This document shows, piece after piece, positions 46,142-53,267 of a stretch of DNA of 53,952 bases. Below the pieces are notes generated by a model, which saw nothing but the letters and a program-made list of their open reading frames with translations, did no database searches and was not told the DNA's origin. The stretch spans positions 1-53,952 of the forward strand of contig JAGAJB010000040.1 in the NCBI GenBank assembly GCA_017626295.1, written 5' to 3'. Origin of the DNA: Clostridia bacterium (GTDB taxonomy: Bacteria; Bacillota; Clostridia; Oscillospirales; Acutalibacteraceae). Position numbers and translations under genes: made by a program. Position 1 is the first letter of the stretch, and each line of letters opens with the position of its first letter.

Positions 46142-47395
46142 ATGATTCAAAATGTAAACAACAAATTTCAGAATACTACTCCGCCTTATTCTGAATTAAA
46201 AGGTTTTTCAAAAGAAGTTTTACAATTTGTAAACCACTATAATTTCAATAATAACAATGAAATAAAAGATTCCTTTCAAAAGCATTTTACATCAAAACGA
46301 CTGATTGTTTACGCTGATGTAGCTTTTGATAAATATAGAGCAATAGACCATATTTCAGGCTATGGTGATATGCATATATTACAGTATGCCACTCCCCTTG
46401 ATGCCTTCTCAGCTTTCACCAAATACAACAAAAATCCTAACATAAAACTTGTTGTTCCAGATATTGTAATTGAACTGGAAAAGACACACTCATCTGATAC
46501 GTCAAAACTTTCGCTTCACAGAGCTGAAATTCAGCACTCTTGGGGATATGAGCGTATCAAAACCGAAGAAGCATTTGAATACATATTAAAAGGCAAAACC
46601 CTTAATGATTTACCTGATGTTGTAGTAGGTATAATCGATGACGGTGTTGAAATGGGAAATGATGACTTTTCTAATAGACTTGTAGCCGCTTACAGTTTCA
46701 CGGAAGAACCTGAAAATCCTTTTACTTCCAGTATAGGACACGGAGCGAGGGTATGTAGTGTCCTGATGGAAAACACTCTCCCTAATGTGAAGTTTATATC
46801 ATACAAAATTTTTAGTGCTAGTGAAACAACATTATCCATTTTGCATTTGGCTGAAATGCAAGCAGAACTTGATGGCGTAGATTTTATAAACAGTAGTTAT
46901 GGTATGTTTGCTAAATTCAATAGCGGGATATCAAAACCATTACACATTGCATCTGTCGGCAATGTCAGAAGTGAGCAACCACAATACCCTGCCGCCTGTA
47001 ATGGTGTTATATCTGTTACTGCAATTAATCAATCCGAAAAATTATACAAAAATGCAGCTTTCGGTGATTGGGTAAAAGTAGCCGCACCGGGAGAAAATCT
47101 CAAACTACCATCCACATATGCCGATGGAGATTATGTTGAGTTTACGGGAACCTCCTGTGCTGCACCATTTGTAACCTCAATTTGTGCAATGATTAAGACT
47201 CAACACCCCAATTTAAACAACGAACAAATAAAGCAGGTTCTATATGACTCTTGCGAAATAACTGATATACCAGTTAGGTACGGGATTGTTAATATGTTTA
47301 ATGCCGTTAGTTATTTGGATAATGTGACACAACCTGAGGTTGCTGAACAAATTGTTGATTTCACGCTTCCAAAAACCGAACCAGCTTTAGTTTAA
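46142..47395 (+). CDS. Subtilisin-like protease without signal peptide
   Basis: A 417-residue S8 peptidase paralogous to the secreted one at 42109, sharing the unusual propeptide-like domain (KRLIVYADVAFDKYRAIDHISGYGDMHI versus the RLIVQSDKPIDTYNAIDVVSGF type of the first, shown in outline). The triad is intact: D166 (IIDDGVE), H200 (GHGAR) and S338 (GTSCAAP). There is no signal peptide, membrane segment, dockerin or repeat region, so it should be cytoplasmic. Its promoter module is shared with the next gene. An intracellular protease in this setting could activate or destroy a partner protein. Confidence 0.88.
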   Translation: MIQNVNNKFQNTTPPYSELKGFSKEVLQFVNHYNFNNNNEIKDSFQKHFTSKRLIVYADVAFDKYRAIDHISGYGDMHILQYATPLDAFSAFTKYNKNPNIKLVVPDIVIELEKTHSSDTSKLSLHRAEIQHSWGYERIKTEEAFEYILKGKTLNDLPDVVVGIIDDGVEMGNDDFSNRLVAAYSFTEEPENPFTSSIGHGARVCSVLMENTLPNVKFISYKIFSASETTLSILHLAEMQAELDGVDFINSSYGMFAKFNSGISKPLHIASVGNVRSEQPQYPAACNGVISVTAINQSEKLYKNAAFGDWVKVAAPGENLKLPSTYADGDYVEFTGTSCAAPFVTSICAMIKTQHPNLNNEQIKQVLYDSCEITDIPVRYGIVNMFNAVSYLDNVTQPEVAEQIVDFTLPKTEPALV

Positions 47396-47435
47396 CTGAT
47401 ATATAGCAAATTCCGACAAATCTCGCAACATTACC

Positions 47436-47514
47436 TTGTGCAAAAAGTAGAAAAGATAAAAATTATAAAATTTTTTTGAAGTATTTCGCGAAATTTGTCA
47501 TATATAAGTAGAAC
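47436..47514 (+). promoter_or_regulatory. Promoter-like module B (shared with 45977-46064)
   Basis: TTGTGCAAAAAGTAGAAA (47436-47453), GAAGTATT (47478-47485), a palindromic TTTCGCGAAA and GTCATATATA (47497-47506) repeat module A with a shorter spacer. TTGAAG and CATATA, 17 bases apart, would be the -35 and -10, with the TCGCGA palindrome between them as a possible operator. It lies about 55 bases before the cyclase-like gene. Confidence 0.62.
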
Positions 47515-47566
47515 AATTTTGCGCATCTTCACTGACGTAAGTATTAATTGTAAGGAGATATTTGAA

Positions 47567-48343
47567 ATGAAGTTTTATGAAAATAGATTTATAGTATTCT
47601 TAGATATTTTAGGTTTTAAAGAGTTGGTAAAAAAAACAACACAAGATGAGAGCAATTTTGAAACTATAAGCAAGGTTTTAAATTATATATCAGAAGTTAG
47701 AAATGAAAATTATCATGGCTTTCTTGCTCAATACGATACAATCAAAAAAGAAGTTTCTGTATTTTCTGATAGCATTGTTATATCATATCCTGGTGACACT
47801 AGAGGCGGACTTTTTTTCTTATTAATGGATTTAGTATTTATTTGTTTGCAACTCAATTTTAATGGAATTTTTGTTCGTGGTGGAGTAACTTTTGGTTCAT
47901 TGTATCACAAAAGGAATGTTTGTTTTGGTCCTGCCATGATTGCTGCATATGAAATGGAGCAAAAGTTTGCTATCACACCTAGAATTATTGTGGATACTTT
48001 AGCTATTACCAATGGATTAAAATCACCAGGATATGCTAATTCCTTTGAAGAAGAAGCTGATTATATTGGAGGTTTATTAAAACAAGATGAAGATGATAAC
48101 TGGTTCTATTTAGATTATTTGTCTCAGAGAGAAGAATTAGATTTTCCAGAAGAATATCCATATTTTCTTAATGAAATTAAATCTTCAATTATTAAAAATT
48201 TAATCGAAGCAAAAGATGATACTAATATTTATAGTAAGTATGTATGGTATGCAAAATATTATAACCGTACCATAGAAAACTTATATGGTAATTGCATTGA
48301 ATTAAGAAGTGAATTATCAATTGATGAAAAATTATACAAATGA
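47567..48343 (+). CDS. Class III nucleotidyl-cyclase-like protein
   Basis: A 258-residue cytoplasmic protein. Its motifs line up with the class III cyclase fold: VFLDILGFKELV supplies the first metal-binding Asp, VFSDSIVIS the second, and RGGVTFGSLYH then FGPAMIAAYEMEQKFAITPRIIVD follow the usual later strands. Many uncharacterised proteins start with FLDILGF, so enzymatic activity is not assured. The ATG at 47567 with AAGGAG is preferred to an upstream frame start. It reads directly into the left 53-bp repeat, 16 bases after its stop, with no terminator. It is the fixed first gene of the invertible locus and could make a nucleotide signal, as in Pycsar-type defence, though no such system is established here. 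Confidence 0.6.
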   Translation: MKFYENRFIVFLDILGFKELVKKTTQDESNFETISKVLNYISEVRNENYHGFLAQYDTIKKEVSVFSDSIVISYPGDTRGGLFFLLMDLVFICLQLNFNGIFVRGGVTFGSLYHKRNVCFGPAMIAAYEMEQKFAITPRIIVDTLAITNGLKSPGYANSFEEEADYIGGLLKQDEDDNWFYLDYLSQREELDFPEEYPYFLNEIKSSIIKNLIEAKDDTNIYSKYVWYAKYYNRTIENLYGNCIELRSELSIDEKLYK

Positions 48344-48359
48344 AAATCAAAAACAAATG

Positions 48360-48412
48360 AAGGATAATAACAAATTATCAGTTTAAAGGATGTGCATTTA
48401 TGTCTGGTTTTA
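48360..48412 (+). repeat. Left 53-bp inverted repeat (IR-L) of invertible segment
   Basis: A 53-base sequence beginning AAGGATAATAAC and ending GTCTGGTTTTA, identical on the opposite strand at 50444-50496. It includes a small palindrome GATAATAACAAATTATC, a ribosome site (AAAGGATG), an ATG and the codons for MSGF. It is thus a portable expression start. The palindrome has the size and layout of a tyrosine-recombinase crossover site. Confidence 0.93.
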
Positions 48413-49230
48413 ATATTTTTGAAAAAGAAAATGTTTCGTTATATTTAGATGATTTGACATTATTACAAGATGTTTCAAGTGAACTTCAAAGTGTTCAATT
48501 ATATAAACACCCGAATCTTGAAAAGGTCTTGGTAATCAACGATGAAATTCAACATGTTGAAAATTGGATGCCGTATTATCATGAGCAACTTGTTCATATT
48601 CCAATGATGTTTATTAAAGTTCCACGCAATGTATTGATTTTAGGTGGGGGAGATCTTTTTGCTGCATCAGAGGTTTTTAAATATGATTCAGTCAAGCAAC
48701 TTGTATTGTGTGATTATGATAAAAATGTGATTGAGTTAACTAGTAAACACTATTCACATTCAGAAAAAGTTCTTGAAGATTCAAGGCTTAAAATATGCAT
48801 AGATAATGCTATAAACTATATCAATAACTGTACCGAAAAATTCGATCTAATAATTGATGATTGTTTTAATTTAGTCGACACTTTCGATTCTTGTCATATT
48901 TTCGAAAAATTGAAATCATTACTAACACCAGAAGGTGTTTGTTGTAGTTTGGTATACCGTCATGTGTTTGACAAAGATACGATGAATAAAACAAAAACTA
49001 GACTTTTTGATACTCAAAAAACGGTACTTTCTTTAATTACAGTACCTGAATATCCAGGGGTATTGCATTTACTTACAATATGGGGAAACTCATCATTTTT
49101 AGATCAAAATCTAAAAAAAACCATCAATACTAACCACTCTGTCTTATTTAACAGTAAATGTACTCTTTTTAATAGTGATTTTTGTAATTTTTATATGTAC
49201 TTACCTCCGTATGTAAAAAAACTGTTATGA
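48400..49230 (+). CDS. Divergent spermidine-synthase-like aminopropyltransferase (phase-ON orientation)
   Basis: A 276-residue protein with the spermidine synthase (SpeE) fold: an N-terminal beta domain, KVLVINDEIQHVENWMPYYHEQLVHIPM, and a Rossmann methyltransferase-like domain with VLILGGGDLFAASEV, VLCDYDKNVIEL and LIIDDCFN. Canonical SpeE has GGGDGG and DSTDP-type motifs; here the second Gly pair and the catalytic Asp region are altered, so the acceptor is probably not putrescine. Its start codon and ribosome site lie inside the left inverted repeat. The next gene supplies decarboxylated SAM, the aminopropyl donor. Product unknown. Confidence 0.8.
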   Translation: MSGFNIFEKENVSLYLDDLTLLQDVSSELQSVQLYKHPNLEKVLVINDEIQHVENWMPYYHEQLVHIPMMFIKVPRNVLILGGGDLFAASEVFKYDSVKQLVLCDYDKNVIELTSKHYSHSEKVLEDSRLKICIDNAINYINNCTEKFDLIIDDCFNLVDTFDSCHIFEKLKSLLTPEGVCCSLVYRHVFDKDTMNKTKTRLFDTQKTVLSLITVPEYPGVLHLLTIWGNSSFLDQNLKKTINTNHSVLFNSKCTLFNSDFCNFYMYLPPYVKKLL

Positions 49231-50443
49231 AAGAGGTGGAGTTATGAAGTATCTTTTTTCTGGTACACATATAATATGTGATCTGTATGGCACAAGAGAA
49301 GGCTTGTGCTTAAATGGCAATATTTGCAAACTTGCAGTAGAAAAAGCTATACATAATGCTGGCGCTCATGTAATTGAAACGATTATATATACATTTGATT
49401 CTGGCGGTTTTACATTACTCTCTCTTTTGAAAGAGTCTCACGTTTCTATACATACATACCCCGAAAGCAATTCACTTTTTGTAGATGTTTTTACTTGTGG
49501 TAGTACTAACCCACAAAAAATCATCAATGAATTAATTACTTATTTTCAACCAAATAAATGTGTAACTAAAAAAATAAGCAGAGGAGCTAAAAAAACCTCT
49601 TTTTAAATTTAATATCATCTGTAGGAGCACGCAAATCATCAAAAAAAACTTTTACATTATCCCAGGCTTGATTTCTTTGGATATTTGATAAACATATCTG
49701 CAATTCGTCAAGTCTATCCAAATATCCGTACTGTAAAAGGTATTGCTCATCTTTATCATCTGTTACTGCCCAAGGTGTTGCTAACAAACTACAAGTTTTA
49801 TCTTTTTTTATCAATTTAACCGAATTGATATTAATATATGGTAACTTGGAATAATCTATTGAATTTAAACGAATACCAGCTCTTTGTGCAATGTTTTGTG
49901 CTACAAAACCATGTTGTGCAGGACACAACTCAACGGTACCTGTAACAATGGCTCTTGCTGCAAAAAAATCTTTTTCAAAGAAATCTGGAATAATATCTTT
50001 TATTTTTTTTGTGGGCACTACACCTATTATACCTTCACCGATATATCCATAACGATAATATAATCCAACCATTGTCTCACCATTAAAACTACCTATTCTC
50101 AAAGTTTCATCAGCACCAACATAAAATTCCATAGCTTGATATTCTTGAGCAGAAACTTTACCTTCAAAAGTGTAAAGATTCCTCCACAATGTTGCGTTTT
50201 CAAATGGATCACATGGAAATAATTGCGTGTATGGTGATATTATACACTCAAGTTTTACCCTATCGCCAATTTCGATTGCATGATTATGAATCCCTCTTTT
50301 CCATAAATCCATAGGACTTTCAAAAGTGTTTTGTTTGTAAAATTTTGATGAGATTTGTTTTACTGTAAAAGCACCAATTGCACCTACTATAGTTTCGGCA
50401 GTTGCTTCAAGTAAAGGTTCCCATAAAAACGATGTTTCTGTAA
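48413..50443. mobile_element. 2.0-kb candidate invertible DNA segment
   Basis: The stretch between the two perfect 53-bp inverted repeats contains speE-like and speD on one strand and an unrelated gene on the other, tail to tail. Inversion by the adjacent tyrosine recombinase would exchange which coding region follows the fixed upstream promoter and cyclase-like gene, while keeping ribosome site and start codon. Confidence 0.8.
49244..49606 (+). CDS. speD: S-adenosylmethionine decarboxylase proenzyme
   Basis: A 120-residue class 1B AdoMet decarboxylase. Autocleavage occurs at E64-S65 in KESHVSIHTYPE, making the pyruvoyl group at S65; H70 and C85 (DVFTCG) match the processing and proton-donor residues of the family. 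It makes decarboxylated SAM for the upstream aminopropyltransferase-like enzyme. AGAGGTGGAG precedes the ATG, 13 bases after the speE-like stop. Its end overlaps the end of the convergent gene by 20 bases. It lies inside the invertible segment. Confidence 0.92.
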   Translation: MKYLFSGTHIICDLYGTREGLCLNGNICKLAVEKAIHNAGAHVIETIIYTFDSGGFTLLSLLKESHVSIHTYPESNSLFVDVFTCGSTNPQKIINELITYFQPNKCVTKKISRGAKKTSF

Positions 50444-50456
50444 TAAAACCAGACAT
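49587..50456 (-). CDS. Hypothetical protein in the phase-OFF orientation
   Basis: A 289-residue protein with no family I recognise. It starts MSGFITETSFLWEPLLEATA, its first four residues being encoded by the right inverted repeat, exactly as for the SpeE-like gene. A short hydrophobic stretch (ETIVGAIGAFTVKQI) near residue 20 could be a membrane or amphipathic helix. The rest is mixed alpha/beta (IGDRVKLECIISPYTQLFPCD, VGLYYRYGYIGEGIIGVV). As drawn it has no promoter: the only transcription that could enter, from the recombinase gene, is stopped by the terminator at 50502-50536. It would be expressed after inversion of 48413-50443. Confidence 0.8.
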   Translation of the reverse strand: MSGFITETSFLWEPLLEATAETIVGAIGAFTVKQISSKFYKQNTFESPMDLWKRGIHNHAIEIGDRVKLECIISPYTQLFPCDPFENATLWRNLYTFEGKVSAQEYQAMEFYVGADETLRIGSFNGETMVGLYYRYGYIGEGIIGVVPTKKIKDIIPDFFEKDFFAARAIVTGTVELCPAQHGFVAQNIAQRAGIRLNSIDYSKLPYININSVKLIKKDKTCSLLATPWAVTDDKDEQYLLQYGYLDRLDELQICLSNIQRNQAWDNVKVFFDDLRAPTDDIKFKKRFF

Positions 50457-50496
50457 AAATGCACATCCTTTAAACTGATAATTTGTTATTATCCTT
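50444..50496 (-). repeat. Right 53-bp inverted repeat (IR-R) of invertible segment
   Basis: Exact reverse complement of 48360-48412 over 53 bases. It carries the ribosome site, ATG and first codons of the minus-strand gene. The bases on both outer sides differ from those of IR-L, which marks the limits of the repeat. Confidence 0.93.
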
Positions 50497-50501
50497 TAAA
50501 A

Positions 50502-50536
50502 GAAAAAACCTTCCACACAACAATTGTGCAGAAGGT
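50502..50536 (-). terminator. Terminator of the tyrosine recombinase, insulating the invertible segment
   Basis: On the minus strand ACCTTCTGCACAA pairs with TTGTGTGGAAGGT (50524-50536 and 50507-50520) and runs into six T residues, a few bases before IR-R. It prevents recombinase transcripts from entering the segment. Confidence 0.88.
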
Positions 50537-50544
50537 ATTGGTAA

Positions 50545-51447
50545 TCAAAGTATTATCTTGTTTCTTGGATGTTTTTCTTCAAGAAGCTTATGTATCTTGT
50601 TTGTACTGATGTGAGTGTAGATTTGGGTTGTTGAAATTGAACTGTGGCCAAGCAGTTGTTGAATATACCTAATATCTACATCTTCATCATGCAGAGCCGT
50701 AGCAAAGGTGTGACGGAACATATGAGGTGTTATATGTTGTGTTACACCGGCTGCGCAGGCATAGTTGTTCACCATATTTCTTATTGATTGTTCGGACAAC
50801 CTGTTTCCCAAACGATTGGTAAACATATAGCTTGATGTTTTATTTTGAGTGTTTATATATTCAGTTAAGAGTTGCAGAATAGAATCATTTGTAATACACA
50901 TCATTCTTTCTTTTGAACCTTTACCAAATATACGGATTGTACCATCTATTAAATTGATATCATTAACAGACAAATGTGAAATCTCTGATACACGCATTCC
51001 TGTTGAAAATAACATTTCTAAAATTAGTACATCTCGTAATCTTGTTTTTCTTTGAACAACTGTTTTACTGTCCTCTTTTTGATTATAGGAAAAAACTAAA
51101 ATGTTTTTTATATCATTTAGAGCAATAGTTTTAGGTAGTACAATTGGTTCTTTATATTTGATTTTTATTTTGTGAAATGGATTGTATTCTATGATATCCT
51201 CCATTTCCAAATATCTATAAAAGGCTTTCAAACACGCTATTTTTCTTTTAGCGCTTTTAAGACTGTATGCTTTATATAAATGGTCAATGTATGTGGTCAT
51301 ACACTCTTTAGAAAGCCAGTCCAAATCATTGGCATATTCTTGATATTGTTTTAAATCAATCTTATATGCCTTTATTGTCAGTTTGCTTAAACCTTTTAGG
51401 TTTTCACAAACTGCAATATATTTGTTAATTTCAGATTGTAAACTCAC
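50545..51447 (-). CDS. Tyrosine recombinase (XerC/XerD-like invertase)
   Basis: A 300-residue tyrosine recombinase with a SAM-like N-terminal core-binding domain (LTIKAYKIDLKQYQEYA) and the catalytic domain: Arg in STGMRVSEISHL, Lys in RIFGKGSKERM, HMFRHTFAT (HxxR), LGHSSISTTQIYTHI with the final His and the Tyr nucleophile. Size and motifs match Xer-like recombinases that drive phase-variable inversions in gut bacteria. The GTG start at 51447 has GGAGG 8 bases upstream; a TTG at 51453 is too close. It lies 48 bases outside IR-R. Confidence 0.93.
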   Translation of the reverse strand: MSLQSEINKYIAVCENLKGLSKLTIKAYKIDLKQYQEYANDLDWLSKECMTTYIDHLYKAYSLKSAKRKIACLKAFYRYLEMEDIIEYNPFHKIKIKYKEPIVLPKTIALNDIKNILVFSYNQKEDSKTVVQRKTRLRDVLILEMLFSTGMRVSEISHLSVNDINLIDGTIRIFGKGSKERMMCITNDSILQLLTEYINTQNKTSSYMFTNRLGNRLSEQSIRNMVNNYACAAGVTQHITPHMFRHTFATALHDEDVDIRYIQQLLGHSSISTTQIYTHISTNKIHKLLEEKHPRNKIIL

Positions 51448-51593
51448 TGACAAAACCTCCGTTTTTTATGTAATTATGACGGATAAGTTTCGTCTTGTCG
51501 AGTATACATAAATAAAATTTTATAGATAAATTATTTTTAAACACTATGGGGTGGTGGCTAAAAACACCCTCTCCCATAAAAAAGGAGTATCTT

Positions 51594-52511
51594 ATGGAAC
51601 AAATTTATAAAATATTCTCTAGTTTATCAAGTTGTGATGCTTGGAGCGTTTTTTTATTGAAAATCAAAGAAACGGAATCTATACAATATGAAAGTCACAA
51701 AATCACTTTATCTCCTAACGGTATTATATCAGATTTCATTCGTGATTTAGTTGACAAATACACTAGATTTGATTCAGGTGTTCTTGGAATGTATGACGCT
51801 GTTGACGTATATGACGGTTCTTCTATAGGTACCAGTATATATAAATTCTCTACTGAAGATGACATAATTGAAGAAGCATACAATTCACTTACGCAAGCCA
51901 TCAAGAACTCGGAACGAGAAGGAAATCCAGAAAACGAAAGATTTAACGCATATTTTATTCAAGGTCTTATAAATTTTGATGAATCTGATCATCCAGTTAA
52001 ACTTTTTTCCTTACGTACACCAACTACTGTATTAAAAAATAGGTTTAGGTACAGAAATGGCGTTTACGAAGAACTGACAGATAGATTATTTACATTGCGT
52101 TCAACTATTGATGCAGTTATCGTAGATAACGACATTTATTTTTTGACAATGGATGCAGAAAAACTATTCGGAATAGAACGTGCTTACAAAAAAATATGTA
52201 ACAGTAAAGTAGAAGAGTTAATTACATGTTCTTTTATCAGTGATCCTGAGACATTTCAAAAAACAGCTACAAGTGGTCATAATCCAAGACGTTTTGCCTC
52301 ATATAACCAAAATCGTGTTAACCATCTTGGAAACGAAAGCGCTAGGGTCAAATGGGCAAATTATTTTGGTATAGGTCTAGATGGTTCTAATTTTGATACC
52401 AGTAATCCTACCAATATTGAAAAAATAATAAAACTAATTTGTAACAAAGGCATGGCTGACCCTTTCGAAGACGCCCCAGTAGAAGTTGCCGGTTCTAAGA
52501 AATGGAAATAA
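51594..52511 (+). CDS. kwaB: DUF4868 protein, KwaB-like (Kiwa anti-phage defence)
   Basis: A 305-residue cytoplasmic protein with the DUF4868 pattern: YFIQGLINFDESDHPVKLFSLRTPTTVL, then FTLRSTIDAVIVDNDIYFLTMDAEKLFGIERAYKK. KwaB of the Kiwa system is a DUF4868 protein of similar length that binds DNA and restricts phage together with the membrane sensor KwaA. The start at 51594 follows AAAAAGGAG; an in-frame ATG at 51546 lies in a GGGTGGTGG hairpin and is rejected. The next gene encodes a membrane protein that could be KwaA. Order here is kwaB-kwaA, the reverse of the described Kiwa operon. Confidence 0.72.
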   Translation: MEQIYKIFSSLSSCDAWSVFLLKIKETESIQYESHKITLSPNGIISDFIRDLVDKYTRFDSGVLGMYDAVDVYDGSSIGTSIYKFSTEDDIIEEAYNSLTQAIKNSEREGNPENERFNAYFIQGLINFDESDHPVKLFSLRTPTTVLKNRFRYRNGVYEELTDRLFTLRSTIDAVIVDNDIYFLTMDAEKLFGIERAYKKICNSKVEELITCSFISDPETFQKTATSGHNPRRFASYNQNRVNHLGNESARVKWANYFGIGLDGSNFDTSNPTNIEKIIKLICNKGMADPFEDAPVEVAGSKKWK

Positions 52512-52514
52512 AAT

Positions 52515-53081
52515 ATGAGTTCTTATGTATTTTTGTTTAGTGTATATTACATATCTTTTTTCCCATTATGGATTTCCATATTGTTTATTGATTGTACAAA
52601 CATTTTCTGCTCAAGCGATCCAAACATAATAACAGAAATTATAAGTATATTCGCTATACTTATAATTCTCCTACTTTGTTTAATTGTATTACACACAAGA
52701 ATGAAAAAGCAAAAAAGTGGAGATAATTGTGAAACATTCACACTATGTGAAGTGAAGTTAAACAAAAAAATTATTGTTGAATTTATCTTTACATTTGTTT
52801 TACCTCTAGCGGCATTTGATTTTTGTTCTTGGCAAGGCGTTGTATTGTTCGTTTTCTTCTTTTTGTTGCTCTTCCATATCTTAGTGTCGTTGTTTAATTA
52901 TCCTATGTTATGCTCTCTAGTCTTTTTCGGTTATAAAATATATGATTGTAAATATTTGGACATAGATAATAATATACACGAAGCAGCTTTTATATGTAAT
53001 AAAACGATTAAAGCCAATAAAAAAATTGTGGCGGATAATATAAGCAATGATTTTTATTTCATTGTTAAAACTGTTGAGTAG
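52515..53081 (+). CDS. KwaA-like membrane protein
   Basis: A 188-residue protein with four to five hydrophobic helices (about residues 3-26, 38-60, 88-106, 108-130 and 130-145). The segment VEFIFTFVLPLAAFDF in the third helix, followed by a GYKIYDCKY region, resembles KwaA-type membrane sensors. It begins three bases after the kwaB-like stop, so the two are coupled. In Kiwa, KwaA senses phage at the membrane and activates KwaB. Assignment rests on pattern and partner, not on a search. Confidence 0.62.
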   Translation: MSSYVFLFSVYYISFFPLWISILFIDCTNIFCSSDPNIITEIISIFAILIILLLCLIVLHTRMKKQKSGDNCETFTLCEVKLNKKIIVEFIFTFVLPLAAFDFCSWQGVVLFVFFFLLLFHILVSLFNYPMLCSLVFFGYKIYDCKYLDIDNNIHEAAFICNKTIKANKKIVADNISNDFYFIVKTVE

Positions 53082-53187
53082 ACAAGCTCAATGTAGCAAT
53101 GGTATTTTAGTAAAATGGATAAATCTCATATTAAGAGTTTTTCTTATTGCTAACTCACCACGTATAATGTATAACGAAATATTACTA

Positions 53188-53211
53188 CATAAGGCAACAT
53201 TTAGCCTTATG
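53188..53211. repeat. 8-bp hairpin between membrane-protein genes
   Basis: CATAAGGC (53188-53195) and GCCTTATG (53204-53211) are exact inverted copies. The space 53082-53267 shows no supported gene. Confidence 0.4.
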
Positions 53212-53267
53212 ATAGCAATACAAGGATTATAAAGTAAAAATAATACATTTTCAGGAGAAAAACATCA

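Noticed and set aside
47567-48343. Calling a complete Pycsar system
   Set aside because: The cyclase-like fold is plausible, but no cyclic-nucleotide-binding effector was recognised in either state of the switch.
48400-49230. Naming the aminopropyltransferase speE
   Set aside because: The fold is right, but key motifs differ from spermidine synthase and the acceptor is unknown.
53047-53232. 61-codon open frame after the KwaA-like gene
   Set aside because: It starts inside the upstream gene, lacks a ribosome site and crosses a hairpin.
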